Positions 32,636 through 44,230 of a stretch of DNA of 64,000 nt are shown here, one piece after another. Origin of the DNA: Pseudisothecium myosuroides (Eukaryota; Streptophyta; Bryopsida; Hypnales; Lembophyllaceae); the NCBI GenBank assembly GCA_951799445.1, contig OX637292.1, forward strand, positions 13,023,296-13,087,295. The letters run 5' to 3'. Numbering within the stretch: position 1 is the stretch's first letter; the number at the start of each line of letters is the position of its first letter. The notes below the pieces were generated by a model. The model was not told the origin of the DNA and searched no databases. It saw only the letters and a program-made list of their open reading frames with translations. The translations under genes and the position numbers were made by a program.

Positions 32636-33120
32636 AACTTAATTTTTTTTTAAATTCAATACAGAAACATCCATAGGATGTAGGTTGCTTGCTAGAACAA
32701 TCTCACCACTACAATTCACATGTTTTAATTATGTTTTAGAACTATTAATAATTTAATTTAACCTTCTGTATTGTATTTACTTCTATTGAACAATTAAAAA
32801 AAATGAAAACTACTTAAAAAAGAATTTAATCCTCCCCCTCAGATTTTCAACTCAACTCTCCACCATAATCATTTGTAGTATAAAAATTTACATTAAGAAG
32901 ATTCAAAGTTTCAAAACCTAGTAAAGCAAGGTGGAAGACTACATTCTCTTGACACTTTCAACACTAATATCTTTCAATCTATATGGTCAAGGTATCAAAA
33001 AAATAATTCCACACAAGTCAAATGCATACTCTACGATTGGATATGCCAAAAAATTAGTATTTTTCATTCTTTGCACTAATAATGGTAGTTTTGAAGTCCT
33101 TTTTGGTGAAACACAATCAT
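32636..33120 (-). mobile_element. Fragment of a reverse TTAA-type element
   Basis: The order is gcttgctagaacaatctcac, ttacttctattgaacaatt, ttcaactcaactctccacc, caatctatatggtcaaggta, ctacgattggat, then atggtagttttgaagtcctt. It follows the reverse copy at 45146-46079. The terminus is not preserved. Confidence 0.6.
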
Positions 33121-33927
33121 AAATGTATAGGATTTAACATATGTTATAATTATATTGTCATACTCTAGTATAAGATCACTATATTTGAACCTGTGTATGT
33201 AAAAAATAGAATGATGAAAATACACATTGCAGAAAAAATCTTATGTTTTGATCATCTATTTCTTTACCCCATAAAGGACTAAAGAATCCACTTTGGTTTT
33301 TTTGAGAACTTGAAGTAGGTTTTGTTGACTTTATAATTTGAAATTTTTGCATAAGATTTTTGGAATGGATGCTAATCATCCTAATCTACATGTGAATGAA
33401 TCTTTATTTAAGTTCATTCTGATAAGTATTGCAAAAGCAACGGTGCTAGTGTGTGAGTATGCAAATGCAAGCATGTGAGCCTTGAGCCAAGATACTAGCA
33501 GTTTAGTTTTTTTTCTTTCATTAGTATATTTATTACTACCTTCCCCTTTATAATTTTTTTAAAATGAATGTGAAAGTTTTATTGGTTAAGTTTTTTTTAC
33601 ATATTCTGTCACTCCAATTTTCAACATATTGAATAAAATGCACAAGTTATAAGACACATGCGTATTTTTTTTAAATGTTGAAATACAAAACTTCACCTTT
33701 TTGAAAGGCTAGAAAAGTCTACATTTTAAAGTTTAGGCACATTGAACTCGGTGGGGACATTCACTCTAAAAATTTGCGGAGGAAGTACTTGAATAAGTCA
33801 ACTAAAGTATCCTATGGTTGGATTTGTTAAAAAAATAAAATATAGATGAAGATTTTAGCCTTGCTTTTGGAGCAGGTATTTTGAAGTAGTTTTGAGCTTC
33901 TAAACACTAAAGAACTTTAGAGATTAA
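33121..33927. other. Intergenic sequence with fragments
   Basis: 33440-33500 is a remnant of the flank shared by the 4.1- and 16-kb minisatellites (ggtgctagtgtgtgagtatg, caaatgcaagc). 33740-33925 resembles the end of a reverse TTAA-type element (ctatggttggatt, actaaagaactttagagatt). The rest is unassigned. Confidence 0.4.
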
Positions 33928-34182
33928 CTACATGAAATAGTGAAATTGGGTTGCCTTCACAATTAGGTTGCCTTACCCCAGAGAAGTTACCTCATGACTA
34001 ATGCTTGTCCAGATGGAGGCACATACCAATCTCTAATCCCGAGCCACAAATCAGTACACCAACCCATGCCATACACATAGTTCTTACTTTATTGCATCCT
34101 TCTAAAGTAACTGTACATATTGATATAGTGTAGAATGTCGAGAAATTAGTGTGGGGCAACCTAATTTCACTATTTAGTGTAG
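33928..34182. mobile_element. 255-bp inverted-repeat element (MITE), copy 2
   Basis: Ends CTACATGAAATAGTGAAATT and AATTTCACTATTTAGTGTAG are inverted repeats. Inner blocks gggttgccttcacaattagg, ttgccttaccccagagaagt and gtcgagaaattagtgtgggg match copy 1 at 7278-7532 in order and spacing. No coding frame is present. Confidence 0.75.
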
Positions 34183-34906
34183 TGTATGTAACATATAATT
34201 TCAACCAATCACAACAAGTTTCAGTTGATAATTAAAAACTTGTTTTTTTTGGGTGGAAATGCAAACTCCATTTCTAAATCCATATGACAAATATCTGCAA
34301 TTCTTATCTAAATAACTATAGAGACCAACATTCAGGATATTTTTTTGAGTTTTATCAACCATTTTCCTTTAATTCCCCTAGTTGAACCATTTTCTCAAGT
34401 ATCTAGTCCAAGTTTTCCTCTATTTTTTTTACTCCAAACAAAAGTTTTAAAGATTTTTTCACCATTTTTTTCCCAATGTTTTCAAGATACAAACGTTTTT
34501 TTTTCCCAATTCCACCAGCTAACAATGAACTAACCGGTGATTATCGCCGAACATTGATATGGGCAATCGTTTACGATGACTAAGCTAAACCCATCCACGG
34601 CTCCGCGCATGTTTAGCATGCAATGTCTTCCAAAAGTGGTGTGGAATTCATATCTTGTACAGTACATGTAGTTGTAACTCCCCTACGCCTTGTCCCATAC
34701 CTTTTGTCCTTGGACTGGCTGAACTTAGGGACCAACTGACCAACCAACCAGGAGCTGACAAAGTACAGGATCGGACGTTGGGCCAGGGTTCTTAGCCAAC
34801 CAGTGAAGCAGGAGAACTATAATGCAAATCTTTGTATGATTCGGTAAATATCAGCTTCTTTGGCTGAATTCATAACTTGCAGCCTCCATAACATAGTACA
34901 CTCTGT
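34183..34906. other. Intergenic sequence, no feature recognised
   Basis: The stretch changes from AT-rich to more balanced composition after 34530. A fragment near 34740 has ccaactgaccaaccaaccag. I see no coding frame. Confidence 0.4.
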
Positions 34907-35192
34907 AAAGTGAACTTTTTTTTTTTTTTTTTTTTTTTTTTGACACAAACGGAACGGAATTCCATTGCAAAAGATAAAATACAAACCAACCAGCCGAAGA
35001 CCGCCTGGTGGAAAAGAATAACCCCAAACCCGACTCCCGGACAGACAGACACGACTGACAGCTCAAAGCAACAATGGAACGGGGCGCGGCGCAGGAAGGA
35101 CGGTAAAGTCCTCGCAGCTAAGCAGCCTCACAGTAACGCTGAAGCCCCGGGCAAGTCGGAGAGAATCAGGGTGGCTGGAAAAGTGAACTTTT
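34907..35192 (-). mobile_element. 260-bp poly(A) retroposon (SINE or truncated LINE) with target duplication
   Basis: AAAGTGAACTTTT is found at 34907-34919 and again at 35180-35192. Between them, read on the minus strand, a GC-rich body of about 240 bp ends in gcaatggaattccgttccgt, ttgtgtc and a run of about 20 A. Target duplication plus a 3' poly(A) tail are diagnostic of target-primed reverse transcription. The 102- and 71-codon frames across it show no reverse-transcriptase motif. The body is therefore either a SINE or only the 3' end of a LINE. Its GC content contrasts sharply with the surroundings and suggests recent arrival. Confidence 0.85.
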
Positions 35193-35289
35193 CTAAAGCA
35201 ATGACCTCTCTAAAGTGATGGAGTATTGATTGGAGTAAAGTGATGGAGCATAAGGACTTGAGCCCGGTCTCAATGCTATCAGTTTAGAG

Positions 35290-35530
35290 AAGTTCTACTG
35301 CATTAACCAGGCAATGGGTCTACCAATGCCAGGAAGTGAGAAGGTATTCTACTTTGCTAGATGCCCGAGAAGGAATTCCCAATTAATGCAAGAATTGGGG
35401 TTGGCTGGGGAGCCATCCATAAGACAATTTTGTTCACTATGGGGTTCCCCTTTTCAAGGATGCAAAAGCGACACCCTTACCTTATTGGTAAACAATATTA
35501 AGCTTAACTTATGTCATTCTTTTTTCGCGC
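35290..35530. repeat. Dispersed repeat, partner of 17476-17770
   Basis: agaaggtattctactttgct, aagacaattttgttcactat, gcaaaagcgacacccttacc and attggtaaacaatatt match 17475-17740 in order. The GCCATATAA minisatellite is not expanded here. A 157-codon plus-strand frame (35314-35787) crosses the block and its right flank. It has no recognisable domain and is not called a gene. Confidence 0.55.
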
Positions 35531-36256
35531 CACGGCATCCAAACCACATCATATGCATGTGGGTACACAGAGCAAATTGTACACCCAAAAGTGATCTTAC
35601 GCCACTAAGAGCAGTCTCAATCGGATCCACTCTGCCAACTGCTCCTCCAAATAAAACTTCTAACTTTTTACTTGGTTACCGGTTTATAATTGAGATAGGA
35701 GGTCTACAAAGCACCCATGCGAGGGTTGAAAGTGAATTTGGGGAGGTAAAACTTCTTGAAATATTTTTTTCAATATTTTTTTCTTAATAGACAAATGGAA
35801 TTAGCATCTAACCCAAGTTGTTTCATATTTTTTGGAGCTTTGTGGAATTATTTATGAATTCTTGAAGTTGAAATGGCATAAGGCCCTAAAATTGCCCACC
35901 CCCTCAAATGTACATTGTTGGTACAACAAAAAAGCAACACATACAAGTAGTGTAAATTTTAGAGCATGAGCCCTTTAAGAACCACCTAGAATTTAGAACT
36001 TGAAATTTTTATCATTGGAAGTGCATCCCAAAGTACTTTGAAAAAGGTACAAGAAATTTAAATTTAGACATTGAAAAATGAAAATAAATTGCTTTAAAGG
36101 TAGCTAAAAGACAAAAAAACATAGAGGAATGAAAAGTGCTTTGGAAACAGTGATTTTCCAACTCCTTAGCAGATCAAGTGGACTAGGAACCTTGCCTGCA
36201 AATCTGACTTGTAGGAATTTTGGGAAGAGTTAGCAGTTATGTCATGATTTTCTACT
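35531..36256. other. Intergenic sequence with an inverted dispersed repeat
   Basis: 35800-35945 is the inverse of the repeat at 12085-12235 (aacccaagttgtttcatatt, ttttggagctttgtggaatt, tgtacattgttggta). No gene is seen. Confidence 0.45.
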
Positions 36257-36260
36257 TTAA

Positions 36261-37195
36261 CCCCTAAAGGCCCAAGGCTTTTTTTCTGCCAAAAAACCAT
36301 CAAAACTGCCATTTCTATAGCAAGGAGTAAAAAAATTTGAAAAATGTTTTTTTTTCACATCTAACCGTAGGATCTTACAACTAACTAGTATGAAAATGTG
36401 TGGAAAAAATTTCAGAATTTTTGACCGCTCAGATTGCAAGATATCTGTGTTTAAAGTGGAAAAAACAAGTATTTCAGCACATTGCGGGACTAGATTTTTT
36501 GACTTTAAACATTTTTCACTTAAAATTTTTGCACTACAGAGTTTTGTGCTTCAAATCTTTATAGTGGAGAATTGAGTTGAGAGTCTAGGGAAAAAAAAAA
36601 TATTCAAAAAAACTTAAATATCATTCCTAAAAAATTTATTAAGTAGAAGTAGGTACGAGATAGAAGGAAAATCTAAAACATTAATATATTTTAGATGGAA
36701 TTAAAATACACTAATCCCAATGGTGAGATTGTTCTAGCAAGTAAACTAAACCATGAGAATTTTTTTATTTATTTAAATTGCAAAAATAGCATTTAGAAAT
36801 GCATCCTACGAGGGTTTTTTTTCAAGAAGATGCTCTAATTGCCCGAAAAACAAGAATGTCCATAACTTTTTCATAACAAATCCAAATGAAATGAATCAAA
36901 GCTTTCCAGATAGACAAAAATATAATCTACAAGAAAAAAAATAATAAAAAATAAAAATAAAAATTTTGCCAAATTTTTCTTGCTGCCCGGACTGCCCAGT
37001 TACGAAAAAAAGTAACATATTTGGCCATAACTTTTGACTCCTATTTCCAAATGTGCTGAAATTTAGTGCATATGAAAGATATTCCTTGCGCCCACCTTCT
37101 ATTAAAATTTCAGCTTAAAATATGGAAATCTCTAGTCACATAGACCTGCCCAAAATTTCTATATGGCCAAAAAACGCATGTCGGTCCTTTAGGGG
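36261..37195 (+). mobile_element. TTAA-type element, apparent recombinant of both subfamilies (935 bp)
   Basis: TTAA (36257-36260) precedes CCCCTAAAGGCCCAAGG. The right end GGTCCTTTAGGGG precedes TTAA (37196-37199). The left two thirds follow the reference subfamily. From about 36975 the sequence follows the second subfamily (ctgcccggactgcccagtta, catatttggccataactttt, catatgaaagatattccttg). It lacks the gtcccc..ggggac palindrome. No coding frame is present. Confidence 0.85.
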
Positions 37196-37199
37196 TTAA

Positions 37200-37730
37200 C
37201 CCTTAAAGGATAGAGCCCAAGATTAATTGTGTAATTGTGTTGTCAAACCTCAAAATCTTCCACTATGTATCCTTCATTTTGCATCTATTTATGAGTGAAT
37301 TTTCTTAATTATTTTTTTCCAGAGAAAAAATCACATGTTTAATGTATGTAAAATAAATTAATAAAAATTGTGAAAAAATCAAATTATAATGAAAAGTACT
37401 TTTTGATTACATTGTAATATAGGATATTATTGCATGGAAGAAAAATTCCATGTCACTATATGCTTAGAAGAGACTCTTTGATAGGTCTTAGCATTAATTT
37501 CACACTTTTCAAAAATCTATATAAAAATATTATTGTATGCTTATTTGCACTACAAGTAGAAATGTTCCAAGAGCATCCTCAATGCACATATCAAATGGCC
37601 TAGCAAATATAATATTAACTTTTGATCGGAATAAAATTTGAAGTTGAAATTACTATCATTAGACATGTATTGAAAATTGCGTAAAATAGAAATTAAAAAA
37701 TTCAAATTTGAAACTTGTATAATTGAAATG
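37200..37730. other. AT-rich intergenic sequence
   Basis: Nothing recognised. Confidence 0.4.
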
Positions 37731-37732
37731 AA

Positions 37733-38657
37733 TCCCCCTTACTTCCAAAGGACTAGGCCTTTTTTCTATCAAAAACACTCAAAACTGCCATTTCTATTGT
37801 AAGGTGAAATTTATAAAAAAAAAATCATAACTAAGTGTAGGATTTTGTACTAGATTAGTATAAGAATGTGTAGTAGAAATTTCTTAAACTTTGACCGTAT
37901 AGATTTCAAGATATTTGCATTTAAAGTATAGAAAACAAGTTTTTTTGTACCTTTCATGCCTAGATTTTTTGGATTCGAATCTTTTTAACTTAAAATTTTG
38001 CACTATAGATTTAGCATTTAAAAAAAATTGTGATGAAAAATTGAGTTGTGTGTATAGGATTTAAAAATTACACATATTTAGTTTTTATTTTCTAAAATTT
38101 GTTTTGTAGAAGTAGATATGAAATAGAAGGAAAAACTTAATCTTTAATAGTTCTGCAACGGAATTAATCACACTAATTGCAATGGTGAGATTATTCTTGC
38201 AAACAAACTTAACCATGTGGAACTTTTATTTTTAAATTATGAAAATAGAACTCAAATTTGAATCCTATAAGTTATTTTTTGAAGATGATGCTCAGATTGC
38301 CCAAATAACAAGATTGTCATCATAACTTTCTCATCACTAGTTCACATGGAATTGGAATTGGAAGCCTCTATGTAGACAAAAGTATTTTCTATGAGGAAAA
38401 AAATTAAGACCTAATTTAAAGTTTTTGTGATTTTTATTGTATAGCCCAACAAACCCTATTTTGGGCTTAGGGTGGCAAGACTTTTGTTCCTGGGCACCAA
38501 TTGGAATAATAATTTATTCCCATTAAGCTAATGTATTTTTCAATATTCAAAAAAAAATTCAGAAAATCACGTCAAAAAATGAAATCATAGAAACTTGCCC
38601 AAACCTTACTCAAATCTTATAGTGCCCTTTGAGGGGACATTTGGTCCTTTAGAAATA
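37733..38657 (+). mobile_element. TTAA-type element with eroded termini
   Basis: Inner left end ccaaaggactaggcctttt, and right end gtgccctttgaggggacatt with tggtcctttagaaataa, are recognisable. Both outer TTAA/CCCC blocks have decayed. Internal order is typical (aactgccatttctattgt, gtaggattttgtac, ttttgcactat, caaacaaacttaaccatgtg, cccaaataacaagattgt). The intact internal cttaacc near 38210 shows the TTAA site into which another copy has jumped at 5661. Confidence 0.75.
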
Positions 38658-38735
38658 AAGGGAAGCTAAGAGGCATGCATCATAGAGGTCTTGGCAAATC
38701 ATGTTGAACAAAGAAAAATCATACTAAAGGCATAT

Positions 38736-38858
38736 CACATTTTTAAAATTCAATCCAAAACTTTTAAAACATAGATGTGGTAGCCAACCTCACAAAACAC
38801 TTCACGTTTTTTAAATTCAATCCAAAACTTCCAAAACATAGATGTGGTAGCCAACCTT
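38736..38858. repeat. Local tandem duplication, period 67 bp
   Basis: A unit from cacatttttaaaattcaatc to gatgtggtagccaacct is repeated at once from 38803 with few changes. Nothing around it suggests a mobile element. Confidence 0.75.
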
Positions 38859-38869
38859 CAAAAGACTTG

Positions 38870-41800
38870 GTGCTCACACTTTGTTAAGAAAAAAAATTCT
38901 CTCAAGGACTTCATGAATTATGAATGTAATTATTATTAATACATATCTTATGAATGTATTTATTATTTTAACAAGTGTTTTTCTATCCTATAAGCAAGAG
39001 AACATTCAACTATTACAGGTTAGTGTCCGATACATGATCAAATTATAAATTTATTTATTTTAACTCAAAAAAAACAAAATAATTTATCGTTTTGGAATAT
39101 ATATATTGGAGCAAAGCATGATCCAAGTTTCAAAAATGATACTAAAAATATGTAGTAATTATTTATACACTTGTGGCTGGACATGTGAGAAATATCACTA
39201 AAATATTTTCTATCCTGTGTATAGGAAAACTTTCAAATACAATAGTAGATTTTTTGCTAAATTTGAGAGCACTTTTGAAGGTCTTTTTTCATGTCCCAAG
39301 TGCCAAGTTCCACCAAATTATCAAAATATGATTGGTGGAGAGCAGAAAATTGGGATTTAGGACTTCACATTACATCCCAAAGCCTAAGTCCTGATGCACT
39401 TAAAAATGCCTACATGACAACATTTTTGGGAGGTTTGCATGCAAGGAGATAGGACTCAAAGTCCAAGTTGGATTTAGCAAAAATGGAAACCCAATTTGGG
39501 CTTGAAGTCCCATCTATTGTTTTGCACATAATATGACACTAATCAAGCACCTCGTGGACTAATTTTGTAAACAAATATGTCCATTAGAGATTCTATGCTT
39601 GAAATATTCTAAAAATGATTGACTTTTTGACCCATTTTTTGATATGCATTTGTCATATACCGGTACTATTATCATGACAAAACTTTGGACTTAATATTAG
39701 GGCTTTGGCCTTCACACTATGAAGCTCCAAGTCCCACACACAATGTGTTTTTATTCATCTAAAGTCTACAATCCAAGAAAGTTAGAATTTGACCTTGAAA
39801 TGGGATTTGGCAAAATGGGATGTGGAACATAGTGGAAAATACTCCTAAGTAAGGTAACTACATCTAAAACCAAGACCTTCTTAAAACTGACGTCTACAAA
39901 TTCTTGCCTAAAATATACTCCTACTATTCATGAGAGTCTAATGTCGATTTTATAATCACCTATTTTCAATACTTTGAAAATTTATAGTTTATTCATAAAA
40001 TGTCCAAAAAATGCATTCTAAGAAAATCTATAATTCCCTTTTAACTACAAATAAGTAATCCTACAAAAGCTTTTTTAATATAATAATAGAACTATACAGA
40101 ATTATCCATTCTATCCATTCTAGGTATACTTATCTTAGAGCATTTGTATCCATATGCACAAAAATTGAAGTGCTAAAAGCTAATCTAAAATCTATTTTTG
40201 AAGTGCTCTCATAATTCTTGTTCCCTATCCTTGTTCCCTATCCTTGTTCAGAACATACAACCAATAAATAGTCAAGTAACCACCCATCAAGTTCAATAAA
40301 AGATAAATCAGTTAAATTTAGAATGAACATTGATTTCAAGGACTATTGCTTGACATACTAGAATTGAATGCCAAAATAATATTATAAGGGCCTTACCATC
40401 TACATTTGAAGAGTGTCAGGCCTTTTATGTGCATGGGTATGGATGCTCTTAGTATGCGCTTAGAATTAGACAAAGTTGACAACTTGTTTCCAACCAAGGG
40501 TGCCCATTTTTTTGCAAGATAGCTGACCTATTTTCATGAATGAGGGAAATACGATGAGGACTTTCATTTATTCTTGGCAACCATAATTTGATGATGTACT
40601 AGTGAGGCGGCAATTTCTCCATGGATGGAAACATAATTTTTTGGGGGGTTTCATATTCCGGAACCTAGGTAGCTTCGAGATTATTTGTTGCATGGAATAT
40701 TTGACGATATTTTAAAATAGAGGGACAAATTCATCTGGCAACAATGTTGAATTGAGAGGCAAATTTCTAGCTTCAAAGGCTATTCTAAGCATTCCAATAA
40801 ACAAAATTAGGCAATAGTTTTATTTCACAAGCACGCTTATCACTCTTTCATGTTTGGTAAGCTGTATCATAAGAAAAGTTGAACAAGGTGTAGACTTTTT
40901 TTTTCCTTTAGGCACACTAACACCTCTTTGTACTATTTTTGTAGCTGACATAGCCGATCCAAGAAACATACTTGCATCCACTCTAAAACAAAATATCAAA
41001 CTTTAGCTTTAAATTGTCTTCTTTTAAAATAAACCCACAATGAACAAAATTCCAAACTAATAATTTGAAAACGCAAAAATTTGCAAGCTCATAAAAGCCT
41101 AAACACTACTTGCATGAAATCATGAGTTCTGAAGCATGAATGTAATTGCAGACAATAACGCATGGGGGTCAAATTAGCAAGCAAATTAGAAAGTGAATCT
41201 CATGCTATTAAAAGACAAAATTTCATGAATTCTCTAAAAGAAGTGTTCTAGTCAATGAGAAGTGAAACTTCAAAAGCAAAATCCAATTTAAAGTAGAAGC
41301 AACAAAAACACTCAAAAATTGAGGACCATGACACTCAAAGCGTGATTTTTTTGTCAATGTGATCAATTAATTTGCCAACAAATTTTTGCGAGACAATCAA
41401 CCCTATGACACTCAAACTAGCAAAGTCTGGGGAGAAATAGGTTGCATGCACAAAAACCTGGCAATGAAGCGTGGAAGCATTACACCTATTTATAGAAATT
41501 GGCGCCAATAATGTAGGTGAAAGGAAATGTGTTCAGCAACAAGATTCACAAGAACCTCATGGTTGGCTCCCAGCTTCAAACAGCCACCAATTTTTTCACT
41601 ATAAAAAATCAAAATTATAGTTTTATTTCCCATTGGTGAAGGAATCCAACCTTTCTATGTCGAAAATCGTTTTTTTTTTGCCAAAAAAAAATCAATGGAT
41701 AGAAATGGTAGCTCCCTTGATTGGAAATTTGTTTGTTGAGATATCACAATAAATGGATTTGCATTAATGGTAATACATGCTTGGCTTTGTAAATTCTAGG

Positions 41801-42900
41801 TCACAAAATTTAGAGAGATGTGCAGCGACAAAGATTCTTCTTCTTCTTAAGATTTAAAACCCTAACATATTGCTTTTTAGTTTCTTGTATTCTTTGTTTT
41901 GTACGCCTCCATGACTAGTTTTAAGTTTTGTGCTTCTTAAAAATAGGTTTGCCTACACATCGAGAACAAATGGGACTGTAATCTACACTTCCTTAATTTC
42001 TACTAATTCCAAACTTGAAAAAAAATCAGCAAAAAAATAGTGCAATCTTCAGTATCCCTATTCCTTGACAATAGAAAATTATCTCCACATCACTATCGCT
42101 CGTTTGGACAAAAGGTAGAAGCACCTAATTTGGACCGGAGTCGTTGAGGGATACCTAAAAAACAACCTAAATCCACGCGCAAGTGGACCCAAAGAAGACA
42201 TAAGGGGACCCAAAATAGACAAGCGGGGTTCCAAAAAGTTGTCATTATCATGATGGAGGTTCTTGTGTTGGCCAATTACCTTTGTGTGATTCAAGATTAG
42301 AGTGCGTCTCTTTTGGGTGTTTGCGTTCCCACTTTGGTATTAGTCTAGTGTTCACAGTAGGTGCATCTACCGAGTTGTTTCCAAAAATTCGTATTATATT
42401 CATACAAGCTCAAAAAAATAAGAAACCAATTTTGTAGGTTTCCTAAACCACTTCCTAACAAGCGTATATCATTTTATTTTGTAGCTACCCTAAAGATCTG
42501 CAGATCTTCAATAATAAGTGTCACATTTAGGTGCTTCTACCTTATGTTTAAACTCTTAACATTGTCTGGGAAACAGGTACATGCTGGTAGGGGTTCTGGT
42601 TGAAGCTAGGAGTTTGTAAACAAAATACCGGTACTTTGCTGAATAGTAGAATTGGACAAAGCTTCAGTTGTGCAAGTGTACTTTCAAGTCTTTAAAAAAA
42701 AAATTTGTTTGGGTCAAGAAGGCCATCTAAATAGCGTCATCTGCAACCAAGATCTTCAGTTCCATGTCGACACACCTACAGTTCAAGAGGTTCACAATTC
42801 CCAAGGTTACCCCCTTTAGATTTGAGGGGACAAAAGTGGTGACTTTAAAGGTGGGTACCTCCCAAACCGGCACTTTTTGTTACTATCATTAGACTGGTCA
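38870..42900. other. Long AT-rich intergenic stretch without recognised genes
   Basis: About 4 kb with no frame above 80 codons that has coding character and no paired repeat ends that I can see. ttgttccctatcc is doubled near 40220. Fragments near 39250-39860 repeat phrases such as caagtccca(c/a), but without clear boundaries. Confidence 0.4.
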
Positions 42901-43281
42901 CATTTTCATGTTTTTCTTGTTGCCAAGTGAAAGGAGGTTCCAACGCACTAAAGAACGAGACATTTGGATAGGTATGCAAAAGTTAGGAAGGGTCAAAGTT
43001 TGTTTTGGTCGAGGTTCTAAAATTGTTTATTCAACATGCACAAATATTGATTTCGGAGATGTACAGTACCTTTCAGATGTCTTGCAACCCCATGCCTAAT
43101 TTTCATCCAAGTAGTTTGAGTACAGAGCATACATACCAATGGTAGGTAAATTTAGATATTTGATTGAGATATTTGCCTTGGATAAAGTGAGTCATGTACC
43201 TTGTTGTGACTCATTCCACCTTTTAGAAATATCTCTCTTTGTGACAAGTGGTTGATTTTGGAAACACTAAGATGAGTTTAA

Positions 43282-43654
43282 TCCCTAAAGACCTAAGTGA
43301 CCATTTCCTAGTCACTACCCCTGTTTTTGAGCTGCCCGTTTTTTGAATTTTTTGAAAAATAAAATTTATTTAAAGAAATTAGACTTTGTTACAAATCCAA
43401 TGGCAGTGGTTTCATCAAATTCCAAGTTAAACTCCGCCTTGTGGAAATTTTCAAAGTTTAGCAATGTAGTCTAGTTTACTGCTCGTTTTTTGTGTTTGGT
43501 TTGGGCATGGGCTAAAAAGTCAGCCAACCAATGAGCTTCAAGATCCTACGGTTACATTATATCTGATCTCAAAAAAATGGATCAAAAAAATGGATCAAGT
43601 TGTTGGCAGTTTTGGCCCATTTTGAAAGAACACCCCCCCTCGGGTCCATAGGGG
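43282..43654 (+). mobile_element. Short TTAA-type element (373 bp) with defined empty site
   Basis: TTAA at 43278-43281 precedes TCCCTAAAGACCTAAG. The right end cgggtccatagggg precedes TTAA at 43655-43658. The paralogous site at 10111-10130 reads tcagtTTAAaggtacaatgc with a single TTAA and no insert. So this element inserted at TTAA and duplicated exactly those four bases. Inside, only ctgcccg, agatcctacggttaca and ggcagttttggcccat recall the larger elements. It is a deleted or distinct short form. Confidence 0.9.
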
Positions 43655-43831
43655 TTAAAGGTACAATGCTACACTTGAAAATTTCATTGTAGGAGATCAT
43701 AGGTAGTGGGATTCAACCGACTTTGGAGTCGAGAGGATCAACAATATTGCATGCATGCTTCTTGTGATTGTTGCTTGCAAACATAGTTTAGAAGTTTTGT
43801 GAGAAAAAATTGATCTTTGTCTAAAATATTG

Positions 43832-44230
43832 TAAGGTAATCCCCCCATAACTGACCAAATAAGGAATTCCGACATGATTTGGAGTAGTGAATGCAAAACA
43901 AATATTTTTTAGAAGTACATCAATAGAAATGACATGGATTGCAAAAAAATTGGTAATTTTATCACTTGAATTAAAATTATTATGAATTTTGGGAGGCAAA
44001 AAGTGCGCCGGACCCATGGCCAATGTCTCGACTCTTCTAATTTCGATCATTCAATAACTTTTTACCTAATCATTATTTCCTATTTTTTTTCACAACTTGG
44101 GACATGTGTCATGTATTTATTAGTTCCAACCTTGACAACAAAAAAAAATCACATTCTAAGCATGGTTAGAAATACATGCACCTATAGGTCGGGAATGGGT
44201 CACTGGTCGGGAATGGGGGGGGGTACCTTA
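43832..44230. mobile_element. 399-bp element with C-rich inverted termini
   Basis: The left end TAAGGTAATCCCCCCAT and the right end ATGGGGGGGGGTACCTTA are imperfect inverted repeats. The similarity continues weakly inward (ctgacc / ggtcgggaatgggtc). The paralogous locus near 10285 (gatattgtgtatgtgatatt) lacks the insert. The target duplication cannot be defined, because the flanks are tg-rich. No domain is seen in the two overlapping minus and plus frames of 117 and 91 codons. Confidence 0.7.

Noticed and set aside
34910..35218. Frames of 102 (plus) and 71 (minus) codons
   Set aside because: They are read-through of the retroposon and its poly(A) tract. No reverse-transcriptase or nuclease motif is present.
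35314..35787. Plus-strand frame of 157 codons
   Set aside because: It crosses a dispersed repeat and unrelated flank, shows no family motif, and the partner at 17.5 kb is not open in the same frame.
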